The position numbers and the translations under genes were made by a program. A stretch of DNA of 64,000 bases from Castanea sativa (taxonomy: Eukaryota; Streptophyta; Magnoliopsida; Fagales; Fagaceae): the NCBI RefSeq assembly GCF_040712315.1, contig NC_134021.1, positions 32,151,501 to 32,215,500 on the forward strand, read 5' to 3'. Under the pieces are notes generated by a model. That model was not told the origin of the DNA and did not search any database. It saw only the letters and a list, made by a program, of their open reading frames with translations. How positions within the stretch are numbered: the stretch's first letter is position 1; each line of letters opens with the position of its first letter. Positions 48,701-61,775 of the stretch are shown piece by piece.

Positions 48701-49490
48701 AATTAATTGTCATAATTTGTTTTTCATCAATTTTTTTTTGATGGGTTGTTTTTCTTCAATTGATACAACTAAGAAAGGGAATTCAAATATTAATTTTTTC
48801 TCATAAAGAAGACGATAAAACATACAACCAAGCAACAATACAAAGCACTTAACAAGAAATTATAAGATAATCACTAACAAAATTTAAAAAGGTTTTTTTT
48901 TTATTCACTTTTTTTTTTATAGGGTTCTAGTCCTTTTTGTTTTCAATCTTGCAGCCTTGCGATGGCTTCATGATTTTAATATTCTAAATAAATAAATATT
49001 CTTTTTATCAACATTTAGTTACAAACAAAGCTCTTAATATTTTTTTTTTGAGAAACAACAAAGCTCTTAATATTATTATTATAAACAATTGAAAGAAGAA
49101 AAAAGAAAAGAAAAGAAAAGGTCCAGAACAAAACAAACACCTAATAATAAATAAATGAGCGTTGTTATGCATTATGACGTGAAAAAAAACAAACATAAAA
49201 AAAGACTAATAGAGATTAAATAGAGGGTGGTGTGGGTAGTGGCAGTAGTAGGTGCACCAGAAGCAGAAGAAGAAGCAGAAGCAGATCCCCTTTCTACAAT
49301 CCAAAGACTTTTTTGTCACCTACCACTATCGCTACCAAATTTCTCTATTATTTTCTTCACTTTCGTGTCGTTTTCACCACCAATAAGTCTGTTTTTGATA
49401 AAAGAAAACAAACACAGTGGTCTGTGTCTGTGTCTCTGACATATACCCTTTTGCTCTCTCTCTGGAGTCGAGGATCATCATATTCATATC
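45791..49490. other. gene-free spacer upstream of CBR1
   Basis: AT-rich. Holds homopolymer runs, a triplet tract (CTC/ATC/ATT)n at 46568-46611, a MITE at 47392-47719 and, from about 49225, the CBR1 leader with a purine-rich GAAGCAGAAGAAGAAGCAG tract. No other gene is supported. Confidence 0.55.
47392..47719. mobile_element. MITE family A, copy 2
   Basis: Opens GACAAAATTTAGTTACAAA and GTTGTAGCCTAGGGCTACAA and closes with TTTATAACTAAATTTTCTC. The interior (TTTTGAAAATCTACTGTTTG, AATACATATGTCAAATTTTG, TTGCAATTTAAACAATTTAT) matches the copy in CBR1 intron 6 closely. Confidence 0.75.
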
Positions 49491-52400
49491 ATGGATTTCT
49501 TAGAGACAATAGATACTCAGATTCTTGTGGGTGCAGCAGTGGCTCTTGTAGCCATTGTTGTTGCTGCTTTCTATATCTTTTCCTCCAACAAACCCAAAGG
49601 TTTGACCTGCTTCTGCTTGCTTTTACATTATTTTAATATTTCTTTACCTACCTGATTCATTGTTTCACATAGTCTTCAATTTTTGAATTCTGGGTCTTTG
49701 AAATCCTTTTAATCTATGCAGTTTAAGTTACTTATTTCTATTTGGTCAATAAGGATTTTTGAGATTAAATATATCCTGGATGTTAAATTTTGCTTATTTT
49801 GTACCTTACAAAGATTGTGAAGTCAAAATGAATAACTTGCATGTTTTGACTTGCTAACTTTTTAAGTAAAGACCGTATCTTTTGTTCTATGTTTCTTGTT
49901 TGGAGGAGCTAAGAATCATTCATTTTTCTGATATGCCGATAGTCTAATCAGGTTGTTAATGTCTAGTTGTAGAAAAGGCTAACAAGATGAAAATGCGCTT
50001 TTTTTTTTGAAAGGCTTAAACATATTGTCAAATGGCTGTTTGTTCCTAGAGTGTGCTTATATAAACCTTTTTAAAATTTTTTTTTTTTTTATGTCTAGAC
50101 AATGGTATGCAGCATATGTATTATAGTATAAAAAACTTTTGAATGTATTGCAACAACAGTCTTGTTTGTATTTGATATATTTGGTATTTGGATCAAAAAA
50201 TTGATTACGTTCTTCTTTCCATTTAATTTTTTTTAAATTTTCTGTTCATTAGAATTTTTAATTAGCATTTTTTTTAGTCTACCCTATCATCTTTATGTCT
50301 TTGTAATGCTTAATTCTTGCATTCTGAAGAAGTTGATTATTTGGATCTTGATTCTTGAAAGATTAAAAAATATATGATTTTAAGAAATTTAATTCTAGTG
50401 CTTTCCATTAAAAGTAAATTTTATTCTCATTTTGGTGATTTGGAAATTTCATTTGGATTTAGCAATTTGAAATGCAGGAGTCTGAAGAATAATTACTACC
50501 ATAAATTGTTTGATTTGAATTTTGATAGCACATGATGGATTTGAGTTTTGAGAATTTTGCCCCAACAAAAGCAGTTGTGATGTTATATATCTGAAATAAT
50601 ATTTTCACTTAATCATTTCAAATCTGCATATCAATAAAGCTTATATCCATCCATCAATTTCATCAATAAATTTGTCTTTCATATTTTATTTAAGTCATTT
50701 AAATTACAAGCTAAGATCCAAATCCTTCTTTTCACATACTTCTATATAAATGAACTATTATGGTGATGCTAACCCCAAGGGCTAGCACAATCAGGTGGTG
50801 CCCATGACTCATGAAGTGGATGTCACTATTTCGAATCTCCCGTTCACTCTCCCTTTGGAGCCAAAACTTAATTATATATAGTGATCTTTTATATTTTATA
50901 TTTGAAATCTTATGAATATCTAATTACTTGGAGAGAAATAACTTATACCCTATTAAAGCCTCAGTTTCCGAAAGAAACTGAATTGTGGACTGACTCATAC
51001 ATGATATGGTCGTGGATGTCTTGAAAGATGACTAATTTATAAAAAAAAATAAAAAAAATCTTGAGAGATGACTAAACAAGTAAGCTGCATGTGAGCAACC
51101 TGGTTTTGGATTGTTAAGAGGTTCCTACTGTCCTACAGGTCCTTTTGCAATAATACAAGCTGGGATTAAGCTTAAGGCTCGATTGTTGCCCAATTCTACC
51201 TTGAGCACTTTTAAATTTCTTTAAGTCTTAATCTCAGCCCAGTTTCAGTCAATCCAGCTAGATCTATTCAATCCTGGCCTTGGCAGGCTATTTATCTTAA
51301 TAAGAAAGGAAAAAAGAAGAGAACAGAAAAAGATTGGCTTGGCTGACTTTGTTATATGACTTATATCCCTAATTTCCTGTATCCTCTACCCTTCATTGAT
51401 CTTATGTTTTTATTATTTGTTTTTCTAAAATCACTGATAGGGCAGTAAACCATTTGATGATCTATTTCTGGTTAATTACTTCATAAATGTATAAAGCATT
51501 CTCCATGCTGTAAACTCTAAGCATAGCCAACATTCCTCACATTCTTTAAAAAACCATATTTTGCAAGCTATTTGATAGTTAATTCACTTGGGTGCTACTG
51601 ATGTATGAATGGATCTTTTTATTCATATACAATCTTTGTTGTACCCTTCCTTTCTTCTCTTTTGGAAATACTAATTTGGCACTGCTTCTATGTGAGGTGA
51701 ATCATTTTGTTGTGCGGTAATTATATTTATTTGTGTTCTTCTAATGTCATGGTATGCACTTACAGGCTGCTTAGATCCTGAGAATTTCAAGCAGTTTAAA
51801 CTTGTAAAGCGCACACAATTGAGCCATAATGTGGCTAAGTTCAGATTTGAACTTCCTTCACCAACTTCAGTTTTGGGTCTTCCAATTGGACAACATATAA
51901 GTTGCAGGTTTGGTTTTGTAGCCCTGCAGACATAATAAATTAAAGGGTTTTTTTTTTTTTTTTTTTTCCATGTTGTCACTTGTCAGAACTTGTTATAGCA
52001 AATAGTTGTCAATGATATTGATCAATAGGATGGAAATTTTCTTCATTTTTACCGTCCTCTATCAATGTTTTCGCTATTTTTACTAGCTGCTTTCTAGAAC
52101 AGGGGCAAGGATTTCCAAGGTGAAGAAGTGATCAAACCATATACTCCAACTACATTGGATTCTGATGTTGGACATTTTGAACTAGTTATAAAGGTTATAT
52201 TTCAAATTTTTGATCGGTGGATTTGACTTTATTCAGTTAAATTATGCTAAAAGTTATTAATTTTGACCCTTTTGAACTGGTCTTCTGCTTTGATTTTTAC
52301 TGGAATTAGATGTATCCACAAGGAAGGATGTCACACCATTTTCGTGAGATGCGGGTTGGAGATTATCTTGCCGTAAAGGGACCCAAGGTACGCTTTCCTT

Positions 52401-55400
52401 GTGGTGTTAGTGAATAAAATGCCTTTGGCTGAATCTTTTCTAAATCTGGAAATTGGTGTGCAAAATGATACTGCTACCAGGGCCGTTTCAAGTACCAACC
52501 TGGCCAAGTTAGAGCATTTGGCATGATTGCTGGAGGCTCTGGAATTACTCCCATGTTCCAAGTATGTATAGAAATAATTTTTGTTGCATATTTGGTCATT
52601 TTATGGTATCGTACTATTGTTTTTCTGAAGGTTTTGATGTTAATAACATATGTTGCTTTGTTCTTGCCCATGCTTCAGGTTGCTAGAGCCATATTAGAAA
52701 ATCCCAAAGACAAGACAAAGGTGCACCTTATTTATGCCAATGTTACATATGAGGACATTCTTTTGAAGGTAATTTTTGTTACTCTATGGATCCTTGTGTC
52801 TTTTACTTTATTATGAAGCATTTGAGCTTTTAAGACTTAAATAAATTCCATTTGGGCCAAATAATGATGTCCCATAATATATGTTTGTTATGGTAGGCAT
52901 GCTTGGTCCATATGTGGATTTTCCAATTAATGGATGCTAGTGAATTAGCGCATGATGCTTATTTTATAGAGGAATGCAAAGTATAGTGAATTACTCTTTC
53001 CTAAATCATGTAGATGACAAAGACTATTCATTTTGGGACTAGGAGTAGGAAAGACTGAATATATGTGTGCGCGCGCGCGCGCACACACACACACAAGCAT
53101 TATAAATTTGAGGATGACAAAAAATTGACATCAATTATGCATGTGGAAATGGCAAGGAGGTGAGTTCTAGGTGTTGGTATTAAGTTTCTTTAGGATAGAA
53201 AATTGCTAGTTCATTATTAATTAAGTTTTATTAAATTCGGGGTAATAGTAATTTCTAGGTTTCCTAGAATTGGCTTTTATCAGAGGCCCGCAAGTCTTCT
53301 TTTATGATTTGAGTCCTTTTTTCTATTTTGTTTTAGTAGTTTCATGATTTACTTTTTGTTATCTATGAGAGTTAGGGTAGGAATATCATCATTCAGATCT
53401 TTTCTATTTTGCTGCCTGTTTTATTATGACAATAGAGCAAATAGACACCATTATAGCAATGTTCCACTAAGAAGCATGGACATGGGTACTGGTACAACAT
53501 GGCGACATGTTAATTTTTTAAAAAAAAATAGGACACGGGTATGGCGGGACACGTCTATTAAATAATTATAAAATATATTTTACCTATCAAAAACAAATTA
53601 TTAAATATATTTTTATTTTTATTTTCTATATATTATTAAGCATTTTTTTTCTTATGATGTTAAATGTATATCAAATGAAGAGTAATAATTTATAATAAAG
53701 CAAATCCATAACTATTAAAGGATTCTTAGAAATTAGAATACAACCCAAGAATAAAGATATTTATAATTTTCAAATGCACTATTACTTTTCAAAGCATGCA
53801 TACTCTCTTTGTTTTGTGAAAGGGTATTTGATTCCACTTGTTCTCGTGTCTTGCATTTTTTTTTTCTTTCTAAAAAGGACACGGCTGGGACATGCATGCA
53901 TAAGTGTCCTGGGCATATCAAGTGTTTGACATGGGTACCGCACCTCAAATGAAGTGTTCATGCTTTCTAGATGTTCAATTTATCATTTTAATAGTGCAAT
54001 GCCATTTTAGTTTGTGGACATTGATATTAAAGAATTGTAAATTTGTGTCATGCTCCCCTCCCCAAATATGCTCTATCTCAACCAGCACCTTCTCCCCTTG
54101 TGATGTTGTGGGTTCCAAACCTATTGGGTGCGTGTGTAACTTATCAATTAAAATAAATATAAAAAATACTGTACCAAAATGTACAACCCCCACCCCCATA
54201 AAAAAGAAAAAGAAAAGGAACAAAAAAAATCTTTTCTCAGAGTAAAGAAAAGCTTTCCTTTAAAATAATATGGATGCCTCCTGCTAAACTCTTAAGATTT
54301 AGTTGTCTAGATGGTGGAATGAACATTATGAACATGCACACATGCTCATCTCAGACAATATAGTGTGTTTTATGTTTGCCATAAAATTAATTTAAAGTTC
54401 ACCATTCTCGGGAGTCCTTTGGTTGTAACCTAAGGCTACAATTTTACTAAATAAAATAAATATTACTACATGTTTTGAAAATCTAACCGTTGAATTGTAT
54501 GTTCTTTACGCTCTTAATACATATGTCAAATTTTGTGTAAATCGGATATTATTTTATATATGATCTATAAACTTATATTTTATGCATAATTTCAAACTAT
54601 AAAAATTTGCAATTTAAACAATTTATTGATAACGTAGCTATTGATTTTTAATTTTTTAGAAATTTTACGAGCATGGAGGATAGAAAAAGATGTAATCTAA
54701 TGGTGGATTTGTTAAAATTCACCTCCAATAAAAAGACATTGAGTAAGGCTGTAGCCTAAATCTATAATCAATTTTGTAGCTAAATTTTGTCATTTTCTCT
54801 TTAATGTATATCTGATTTTGCATACAATTATGGGTCTGAATTTCTGAGGATGAAGTTTATATTGACAATTAGACTAGACAGATCTAAGAAATGCAAGATC
54901 TCTGTTTATCTAATTTCCCATATATGCAAATCCAATTAACCCCATCTTAAATATATGCAGGAAGAACTGGATGGTCTTGCTAATAACTATCCTGATCGCT
55001 TCAAAGTCTTCTATGTCTTGAATCAGGTTAGTTTTTTCATTATACGGCTTGTCTCTAAATTATTTTTCTTTCACCTCTTGGTTAATATTGAATTTACAAG
55101 AGTGGTTTTGAAAAGCTTTAAATTAATCTTGAGTCTTTTTTTTTTTTTTTTTTTTAATCTTGTGTGATAATCAGTAATACATAAAACTTTGCCATTCAAT
55201 GAACTTGTGATGCATTATACTTTATGCTTTTCCCTCCCGCTATCACAATTGGTCTTTAAAACAGAGATGGTGTCTTGACATAAAAAGGCTCCTTGTCCAG
55301 CATATCAACCAAAATCCTTTTTTCTTTCTTTCTTTGTTTTTGGTGCTCAATGCTGTATCTCATGTGTCACTTAAACTGCTTGAGATTGTTCAATTGACAT

Positions 55401-56027
55401 TTTCTTTATTCACAATGGTCTGCCTGATGGATTAATGTCATAATTTATAAATTTTGCTTTGGATTTTTCATGTTCTGCAAAAAAAAAGTAATCCTAATGT
55501 GTGGGTAAGCTTGCTCGTGCCTTAGAGTGGCAACAGCACAACATGTTTGGTAGGTCCAAATCCTGTTCAATTCTGCTGTAATGCATGTGCACTCTCATAA
55601 CTCAAGCAGGCCAGCTGCTGTCTGTCTTGATATTGTATGTATGACTTGATGACTTATTTTTTCTCCATGGGAACTAACTGCGTGGATAATGTCACTTCCT
55701 CAGCCTCCTGAAGAGTGGCATGGTGGTCTTGGCTTTGTATCAAAGGAGATGATTCAAACTCACTGCCCTGCACCGGCCCCTGATATTCAGGTAAAAACTT
55801 GACTATTTACATTTGTTTCTTTCTGTAATCTATTTAGCATATTATATATCTGGGCAGTTACATTTGTGATAGAAAAGAAGGTACCAGATTTTGTAACTGT
55901 GGATAATAACTTATTTTGATACTTTAATATGCAGATTCTGAGGTGTGGTCCACCTCCCATGAACAAGGCCATGGCTGCACACCTCGAGGCCCTTGAATAT
56001 ACATCTGAAATGCAGTTCCAATTCTGA
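49491..56027 (+). CDS. CBR1: NADH-cytochrome b5 reductase 1
   Basis: Nine exons: 49491-49599, 51766-51907, 52103-52193, 52310-52387, 52481-52561, 52679-52768, 54961-55026, 55704-55790, 55935-56027. Phases agree and give 278 residues, matching the ~280 of plant CBR1. Residues about 9-31 form one membrane anchor ([20 protein letters not shown]). The FAD domain has KPYTPTT (RxYT/S flavin motif, with Lys) and GRMSHHF; the NADH domain has [10 protein letters not shown] and CGPPPM, and the protein ends EMQFQF. It passes electrons from NADH to cytochrome b5 at the ER and outer mitochondrial membranes for lipid desaturation. Introns 1, 6 and 7 are long; intron 6 holds several transposon remnants. Reading frame intact. 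Confidence 0.96.
53059..53095. repeat. 37-nt alternating purine-pyrimidine tract
   Basis: ATATATGTGTG, then (CG)n, then (CA)n without a break in alternation, in CBR1 intron 6. Such tracts can adopt Z-DNA. It is also partly self-complementary. Confidence 0.85.
53466..53975. mobile_element. diverged repeat in CBR1 intron 6
   Basis: AGAAGCATGGACATGGGTAC near the left end has a weak inverted match at the right end (GGTACCGCACC ... GTTCATGCTTTCT). Internal GGACACGGGTATGGCGGGAC is a phrase common in dispersed plant repeats. Class not determined. Confidence 0.4.
54420..54792. mobile_element. MITE family A, copy 3
   Basis: In CBR1 intron 6. GGTTGTAACCTAAGGCTACA at the left and, inverted, GCTACAAAATTGATTATAG at the right. 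Interior matches 47392-47719 over most of its length. Confidence 0.75.
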
Positions 56028-56133
56028 ATTTCTTTTGCAAGGTCTTTAACCTTGACGATGCCCTTGAATGTACATCTGATATGCAATTCCACTTCTGAAT
56101 CTCTTTTGCAAGGTCTTTAAAGTTTAACCTTGA
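55986..56133 (+). repeat. 71-bp tandem duplication spanning the CBR1 stop
   Basis: 55986-56056 (GAGGCCCTTGAATATACATC ... AGGTCTTTAACCTTGAC) is repeated from 56057 (GATGCCCTTGAATGTACATC ...). The unit includes the last 13 codons, the TGA and early 3' UTR. The second copy lies wholly in the 3' UTR and has a 6-bp insertion. Confidence 0.92.
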
Positions 56134-59100
56134 TTTGGACTGGCTTTTATTACTTTCGAGTATTGAAGAACAGAAATTATATCCTAGGACTTTAATGTCT
56201 TGTTCTAAAGTCTAAATGGTATTGTTAAGCATAATTAGAGGGACTTGTAACTTTCTTGCTTTTAACTAAATAAAGATATCCAATGATAATTTTTGAAGTG
56301 GAAAAGTGCATACATGGGTTCACTTACTAGTTACCTCAGGATACTTTGTTTATGGTGGCGTGTGATTCGTGTTAGTGGGTTTGTTCATTTTGTGTCAAGG
56401 CAAAGGGTATTCAATCCTAACGTAACTCATTTAATAATCTTGTCAAAATCCCTCGACTCTAACTCTGCTCCTTTTATTAAGTTGGTGACATGACACAACA
56501 CATTTCAACCCATTTATTACATAAGCAAAGGGTTATGATTTTGGAGTTTCAATGTATAATTTATTAGTATAACTATTAAAATTCTTTTAGTTACTTAAGT
56601 TATATTTAGAATTCAAATTTATATTAGATAAAAAATACATTTATCTATATGTATTAGGTCATTTAAGGTTGTTGCAAGTTAAACAAGGAACCTATTAATC
56701 GTGTTAAAATATGTCGACTCATTTTGACATGAATTCATTTATACTAAACAAAACAATAACTTGCAAAAATTGTGATGTGTTTGTGAGTAATCTCAAACAT
56801 TTTCACACATTTATCTTATTTTATTCTATTTTTATAAGAAAAGACAATTTTCATTTGATGGTAGGCGTATTCTCACCATCCAAGTCAACTATGCCTCAAA
56901 CTGTCCATTTTATACTAGGGATAGTGAAAACGTTTCACACCACTTAACTTGCTTGGTCTGTTTTGCCTCACGCGGATTTTTCCCATCTTTAAGAGGTGAT
57001 GGGGCAAGGAAGGTTGGGGTTTTGCTTGTCCCTTTCCGTCTTGTCTCACTCGTCTTAAATGTACGTGGGTGTGCATGTATGTGTGTGTATATATATATTA
57101 CTTAATAAATATTTAAATTATCTATACATATAATTTAATCTTTTTTATGTTATCTTGTGTTTTTTTTTTAATACATATTCTACTACTATTTCCAAATTGC
57201 TTGTATCTCATTCTCTCTTAGTACTCTCGCTCATCTTGTCTTGACTTGTCCCAAATGTATATATAAATATATTTTTTTGAATTATTTATTCATATAATTT
57301 AATCATTTATGTGCATTTCTTAGTTATAATTTTTTTTTAATACATATTCTATTTGGTTTCCAAAATACTTGTATCTCATTATCTCTTATTAGCTCTCATA
57401 ATCGCCATTTTCCTTTTTGTTTCATTTTTACCTCATTACTTTTATTAAAATTAGTAAAACATCTCCAATCCATCCCAAATCTGACTTGTCTTGTTCTCAT
57501 CCTAAAGAGGAGATGGGGGTGGGGACAGGACACCAATGAGTGGCGATATTGAAAATATTAGTTGGAGTTCATTTGTTGTTGCATTACTTTGCTTGTGTAG
57601 GAGTTACTGGAAAATTTTGTTTCATTTTCTATATGTAATTACCGCTTCATAATGGGATTGGACATAGATTTCTAGTGCTCCAACCATGGGAATCTCAATG
57701 CTCTTTGCACTGACCCATGAGGAGTAAACTATGGATATATGACCCCATCTGTCATAACTATGTATCAGGTATTAAAAGGAACTCTTAGTAGGGATTGAAC
57801 TTAGGATATCTAGGTTTACAGGTCATCTCAAGCCTCTACCCAATAGACTACACCCCAACCAGTTAAAATCTCTCCCAATTATTGAAAAGGCTAAAATGTA
57901 TGTTACATACTCTTAAGTTTGGGGTTTTAAATTGGTCCTTCAATTTATACCTTCAACTATTACAATTGCATTAATATCAATGTCTTTTTGGTTGTGGTAT
58001 GTTATATTGTTGCCTCTGAACCATCTAACAATAATACCGTTTTATATTTTTCTATCTAAAACAATGTTTTTGTGAAGGTTAATAGTAATAATCTACCAGA
58101 CATTGTGGAAGGGGCGTATTGATATTGTTGTAATATTTGAGGATGTAAACAGTAAACTACAAATTTTCATATTTAAGGAATTGATTTAGAAGCAATCGAT
58201 GACTTAGAGGTTGCGTTTGGATACTTGAATTTGGAGTTGGATTTGAATTTTAATTTTAATCACTCTAACCCAAATCCATGTGCCAAAATCCTGCCATACA
58301 AACATATCAATAGGGTGTAATAGTGTTTGAAGCCTTTTAGCCTAATTAAAATGTCTGGTTAGGTGAAAGATTGATAGTTTATATCTATTGTCTGGAGGTC
58401 CTTACGTCTAGAGAATGATTAAGGACATTGGTTATTAGCTCTATATTTCAGATTGGATTGGTATCTCTAAAGCTCTTTGTGGCCGAATTATGGAGGAGCA
58501 CATACCAGGGCTAAAAAGATTACTTATAGGAAGGTGGATACTGGGTGGTGTTGTTAGAACTTGGAACTAATTCAGAAACGGTGATTGGTAAACTTGGCGG
58601 ACACCTTGTCCAATTAAAACCCAAATAGAGAAATTATTGAGACTATTAGACAACTTCTTGGCATGTTACCACATGTATGGGTTTGGTTCAACTATTTGTT
58701 ATTGTTTCTCGCCTGTTTCAATGCAAAAATGCAAAAAACAAAAGTCACGTTATTGAACACAAAAAAAAAAAACAAAAAAACATGATTTGTAAATTTATTG
58801 ATCACATTCTGAAGCCGCAGACCTGATTTTCTTTTTCTTGCTTTCCTTCGCAATTTTGTCAGTTATACATATTTATACAATTACAACACTCTTCTATTAT
58901 AATGACTTAATATACTCTTTAGAAATGAGGGGGAACGGCAACAAGATTTTTGACGGTGACCAAACATTGATGAATATCCTTACAACTTGAAAGACACTAT
59001 GCTAAAGCTAAGAAAGGGAAAACTGAGTTAAGGCCCTTACCAACCTAGAGGTTGACCAAGGAGACTTTGATGGTAATGTCAGTAAAAACCAATGGGAGAG

Positions 59101-59280
59101 TGACAGAAATGAAAATGGAACAGTAACAGTGATAAGGATTGCGTACCTTACTATATTGAATAGAGGAGTCTTTATAGTTGAGTGCGGAATTGGTTTTGGC
59201 ACTGGCAGGAAATTGAATCCATTACCCTAAGACTTGTTAGGTAGTCATCCCTTAGTCTGGCTGAGTGGACGTGTGTCAAG
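56134..59280. other. gene-free region downstream of CBR1
   Basis: AT-rich with no credible gene. A two-copy direct repeat of about 185 bp lies at roughly 57045-57420 (both with AATACATATTCTA, CTTGTATCTCATT and CTCTCTTA-like phrases). GGGGCAAGGAAGG and GAGATGGGGGTGGGG at 57001 and 57508 resemble ends of a decayed element. Confidence 0.5.
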
Positions 59281-59299
59281 ATAGCAACTCTCAATTTAC

Positions 59300-59625
59300 A
59301 GACAAAGGGGACGCTACACCATGACATTAAATTCTTATAGCTAGTTAAAGATATATTAGCCCGATGTAATAGGTTTTAAGCTTATTCATATTTGTACTAG
59401 TAGTTTAGAGTTTAGTCGTTTATATATACTTGTGTTAGAATTTTTTGTAACACAAGTTATTGTTTACACTTTTACATAATAAAAATATAGTCCTTAAGAG
59501 AGATTTTTTTGTAAATATAGGCTGATAAGGTTAAATCACGTAACCTTCTTATTTTCGGTATTTCTATTCTATGTTTTTTCTTATGCATAGATTCTAGTAT
59601 ATATAACATGGTATAACACATCGCA
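59300..59625 (+). repeat. possible Copia-type LTR end with primer site
   Basis: Sequence with TACTTGTGTTAGAATTTTTT and a TATATAACA end is followed by TGGTATAACACATCGC, which resembles a mutated initiator-Met tRNA primer site (TGGTATCAGAGC) after a 5' LTR. No coding part follows, so this is a tentative solo or truncated LTR. Confidence 0.3.
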
Positions 59626-60243
59626 TTGCTAATAATATATTTAACATGGTCAATTGTGGGAACGATAAATACTGTTATGAAATGAGCGACACTACTTTTA
59701 AGGATTGCTGCTATAGTTTACCAATTGGGAAAAGGAATTCGCAGATCAGCCGAACAAGATGATTGCATAGCTTGGTCTTAAGTGTAAGGCTTAAAGCAAC
59801 TCCCCACTAGGACTAAAGGAGTGATATTGCACGCAAAATATCACATTCTCAGGCCATGCCAATAAACAGTAAAAAGTGTAACTTTTCTAGGCATGGCTTA
59901 GATGTTTCTATCCTAACAATTATGACCCAAGGACACGCATAAGTGATGAGTTTATTGGTCTGAGACATGATATAAATTTGGAGGTTTTAGGTTCATTCTA
60001 TAATATTATTGGTCTAACAATTTTTCAGGGTGATTTATGGGTACAGAGTATAATAGTCTAACCAAAGAATAAAACATCACTTATATATATGGAATCAATG
60101 ATCCAAGTCCAACCCATATATGTAGTGTAGACCTAGACTTTGACTCTCTTAACTTCTCAATAATGCTGCCTAGACTATCCAATTGTATTGCATTGCATTA
60201 AAAACAGATCAATGCTATTAACTTCTCTTTTGTAATTGTGTTA

Positions 60244-60551
60244 TAGAGAGTGACGGTAAAGTTTGTATAGATGTCATTAATGCTGGTGGGAACCTAATTC
60301 TTTGGAGACTTTTGAATTTTGTTGACTCAGTTAAGAATGTAATCAGTGACTATAGTCATGTATTTTTTAACTGGGTTCATAGGGAGGCTTATCAGGCTGC
60401 CCATGTGCTTGCCATTTGGTCCCTTAACCAATCTTTGTTTAGTTCTTTTGATTTGGGTTTTGGCCCTCCAAGTTTTGTTAATGTTATCTTGGCTGAGTGC
60501 CTCAGGCTTTGGTGTTTGTTGTTGTTCAATAAGATTTTTGGAAAAAAATAA
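60244..60551 (+). pseudogene. LINE RNase H-like C-terminal fragment
   Basis: ESDGKVCIDVINAGG, then VFFNWVHREAYQAAHVLAIW and FGPPSFVNVILAE, the tail of a plant RNase H-like domain. A third independent remnant of this kind in the window. No RT upstream. An (AAT)n tail at 60547-60564 fits a LINE 3' end. Confidence 0.6.
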
Positions 60552-60564
60552 TAATAATAATAAC

Positions 60565-60977
60565 ATCCGATATTCAACCGGTTTGTGTTCTCTAGTCAGT
60601 TTGACCTAATGATTAAAGTTTAGTGCCCAGTATACATCTGCATCTACGAATCGTATCAACTGTTAAACTAGCAATAGCTTCCTGTAATTCAATATTATGC
60701 ATTATAATCGTACATAAATTTATTCAAGAATTTTTAGGGTATTGCAACTATACGGCAGTGTAGAGCGTAGATAAAAGATGCAATTTGCAATGGGATATGT
60801 AATGATATGTGGGATTGCGGGTTCACGGAAATCAAAACCAAATATAATATTGTTTTTGAAGGGTAGCAAACAAGGAGTCAATAAAGAAATAGTAGTATAT
60901 AGCTAACTAACATGGTGCTAATCCATTTTCGTGAGGGTTAAAGCCTATCCAGTTATACCTTACCTAGTTATATATAA
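60565..60977. other. gene-free spacer
   Basis: Short AT-rich spacer before the second gypsy LTR. TATAA at 60973-60977 would be the target duplication of that element. Confidence 0.4.
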
Positions 60978-61775
60978 TGTAGGTGTACAATTTGTACCCG
61001 AACCCAAACGAGTGATGAGCTCAAGTCCAAAAAGCCTTATACAATGAAATTTGTAAAGCGTGGGCTTGAAACCTAGGCTTTACGGATATTGGACAACAGA
61101 TAAGTGGGCTAGATCACCACTACCTACGCAATCAATGGATGAAAATAACGGAAATTCTCCTCGGACGTAAACCGATGATCATTTGTATTGCCTTTCTTTC
61201 TTTAAACAAAAGATTAAGACTGAAAATAGTATGTACAGTGCTCTATCTATCTCTTCCTCTCTCTTTTTTCTTCGATTCCCCCTTTCCTAATGCCTCTTTC
61301 CTTTCTTATATCCCTTTTTCCCTCCATTTCATCTTCCACGTGTAGCACAGATCACCTAATTAGATACTTGTTCGATCCACCACTTTCTGGAAGTCTTCAA
61401 ACAATAACTGGAAGGTTGAACATTTACTGTTTAGAGGTCATTTCTCCATTAATGCGGCCAGAGAGGTAAGTGCAGGGTCTTTAATACGGTGGTAGCAGCC
61501 TTTTTCCTTGATATTGCTCATACGCTCCCCCTCTCTATGACTGTGTGGAACACATCTTTACCCAACAAGCTTTCCAGAATTTTCTCCCCAAACATCATGG
61601 TGTGTCATACGATCTTCACTTGACTCAGCCGAGGAGATGCCTCTCCTCAGACAAGCTCATCAACCTTTCTAGTAAGAGCTGGCCTGTGGGCCTCAAAGGC
61701 TCTGCTCGGACAAGCTCACACCGCCAAATCAGGCCCAAGGCCCAATTGTGTGTTCTGACCATTTTTACCCACACA
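60978..61775 (-). repeat. 3' LTR of the second gypsy element
   Basis: On the minus strand it starts TGTGTGGGTAAAAATGG right after GAGGGGCTAT and ends TACACCTACA, about 798 bp. The U5-side sequence around 60978-61080 (CAATTTGTACCC, CTTATACAATGAAATTTGT, CGTGGGCTTGAAA) is a clear homologue of 7760-7855. Confidence 0.8.

Noticed and set aside
49232..49636. 134-residue ORF overlapping the CBR1 start in another frame
   Set aside because: Arg/Ser-rich leader sequence running through exon 1 out of frame into the intron; no protein family seen. An upstream ORF effect cannot be excluded.
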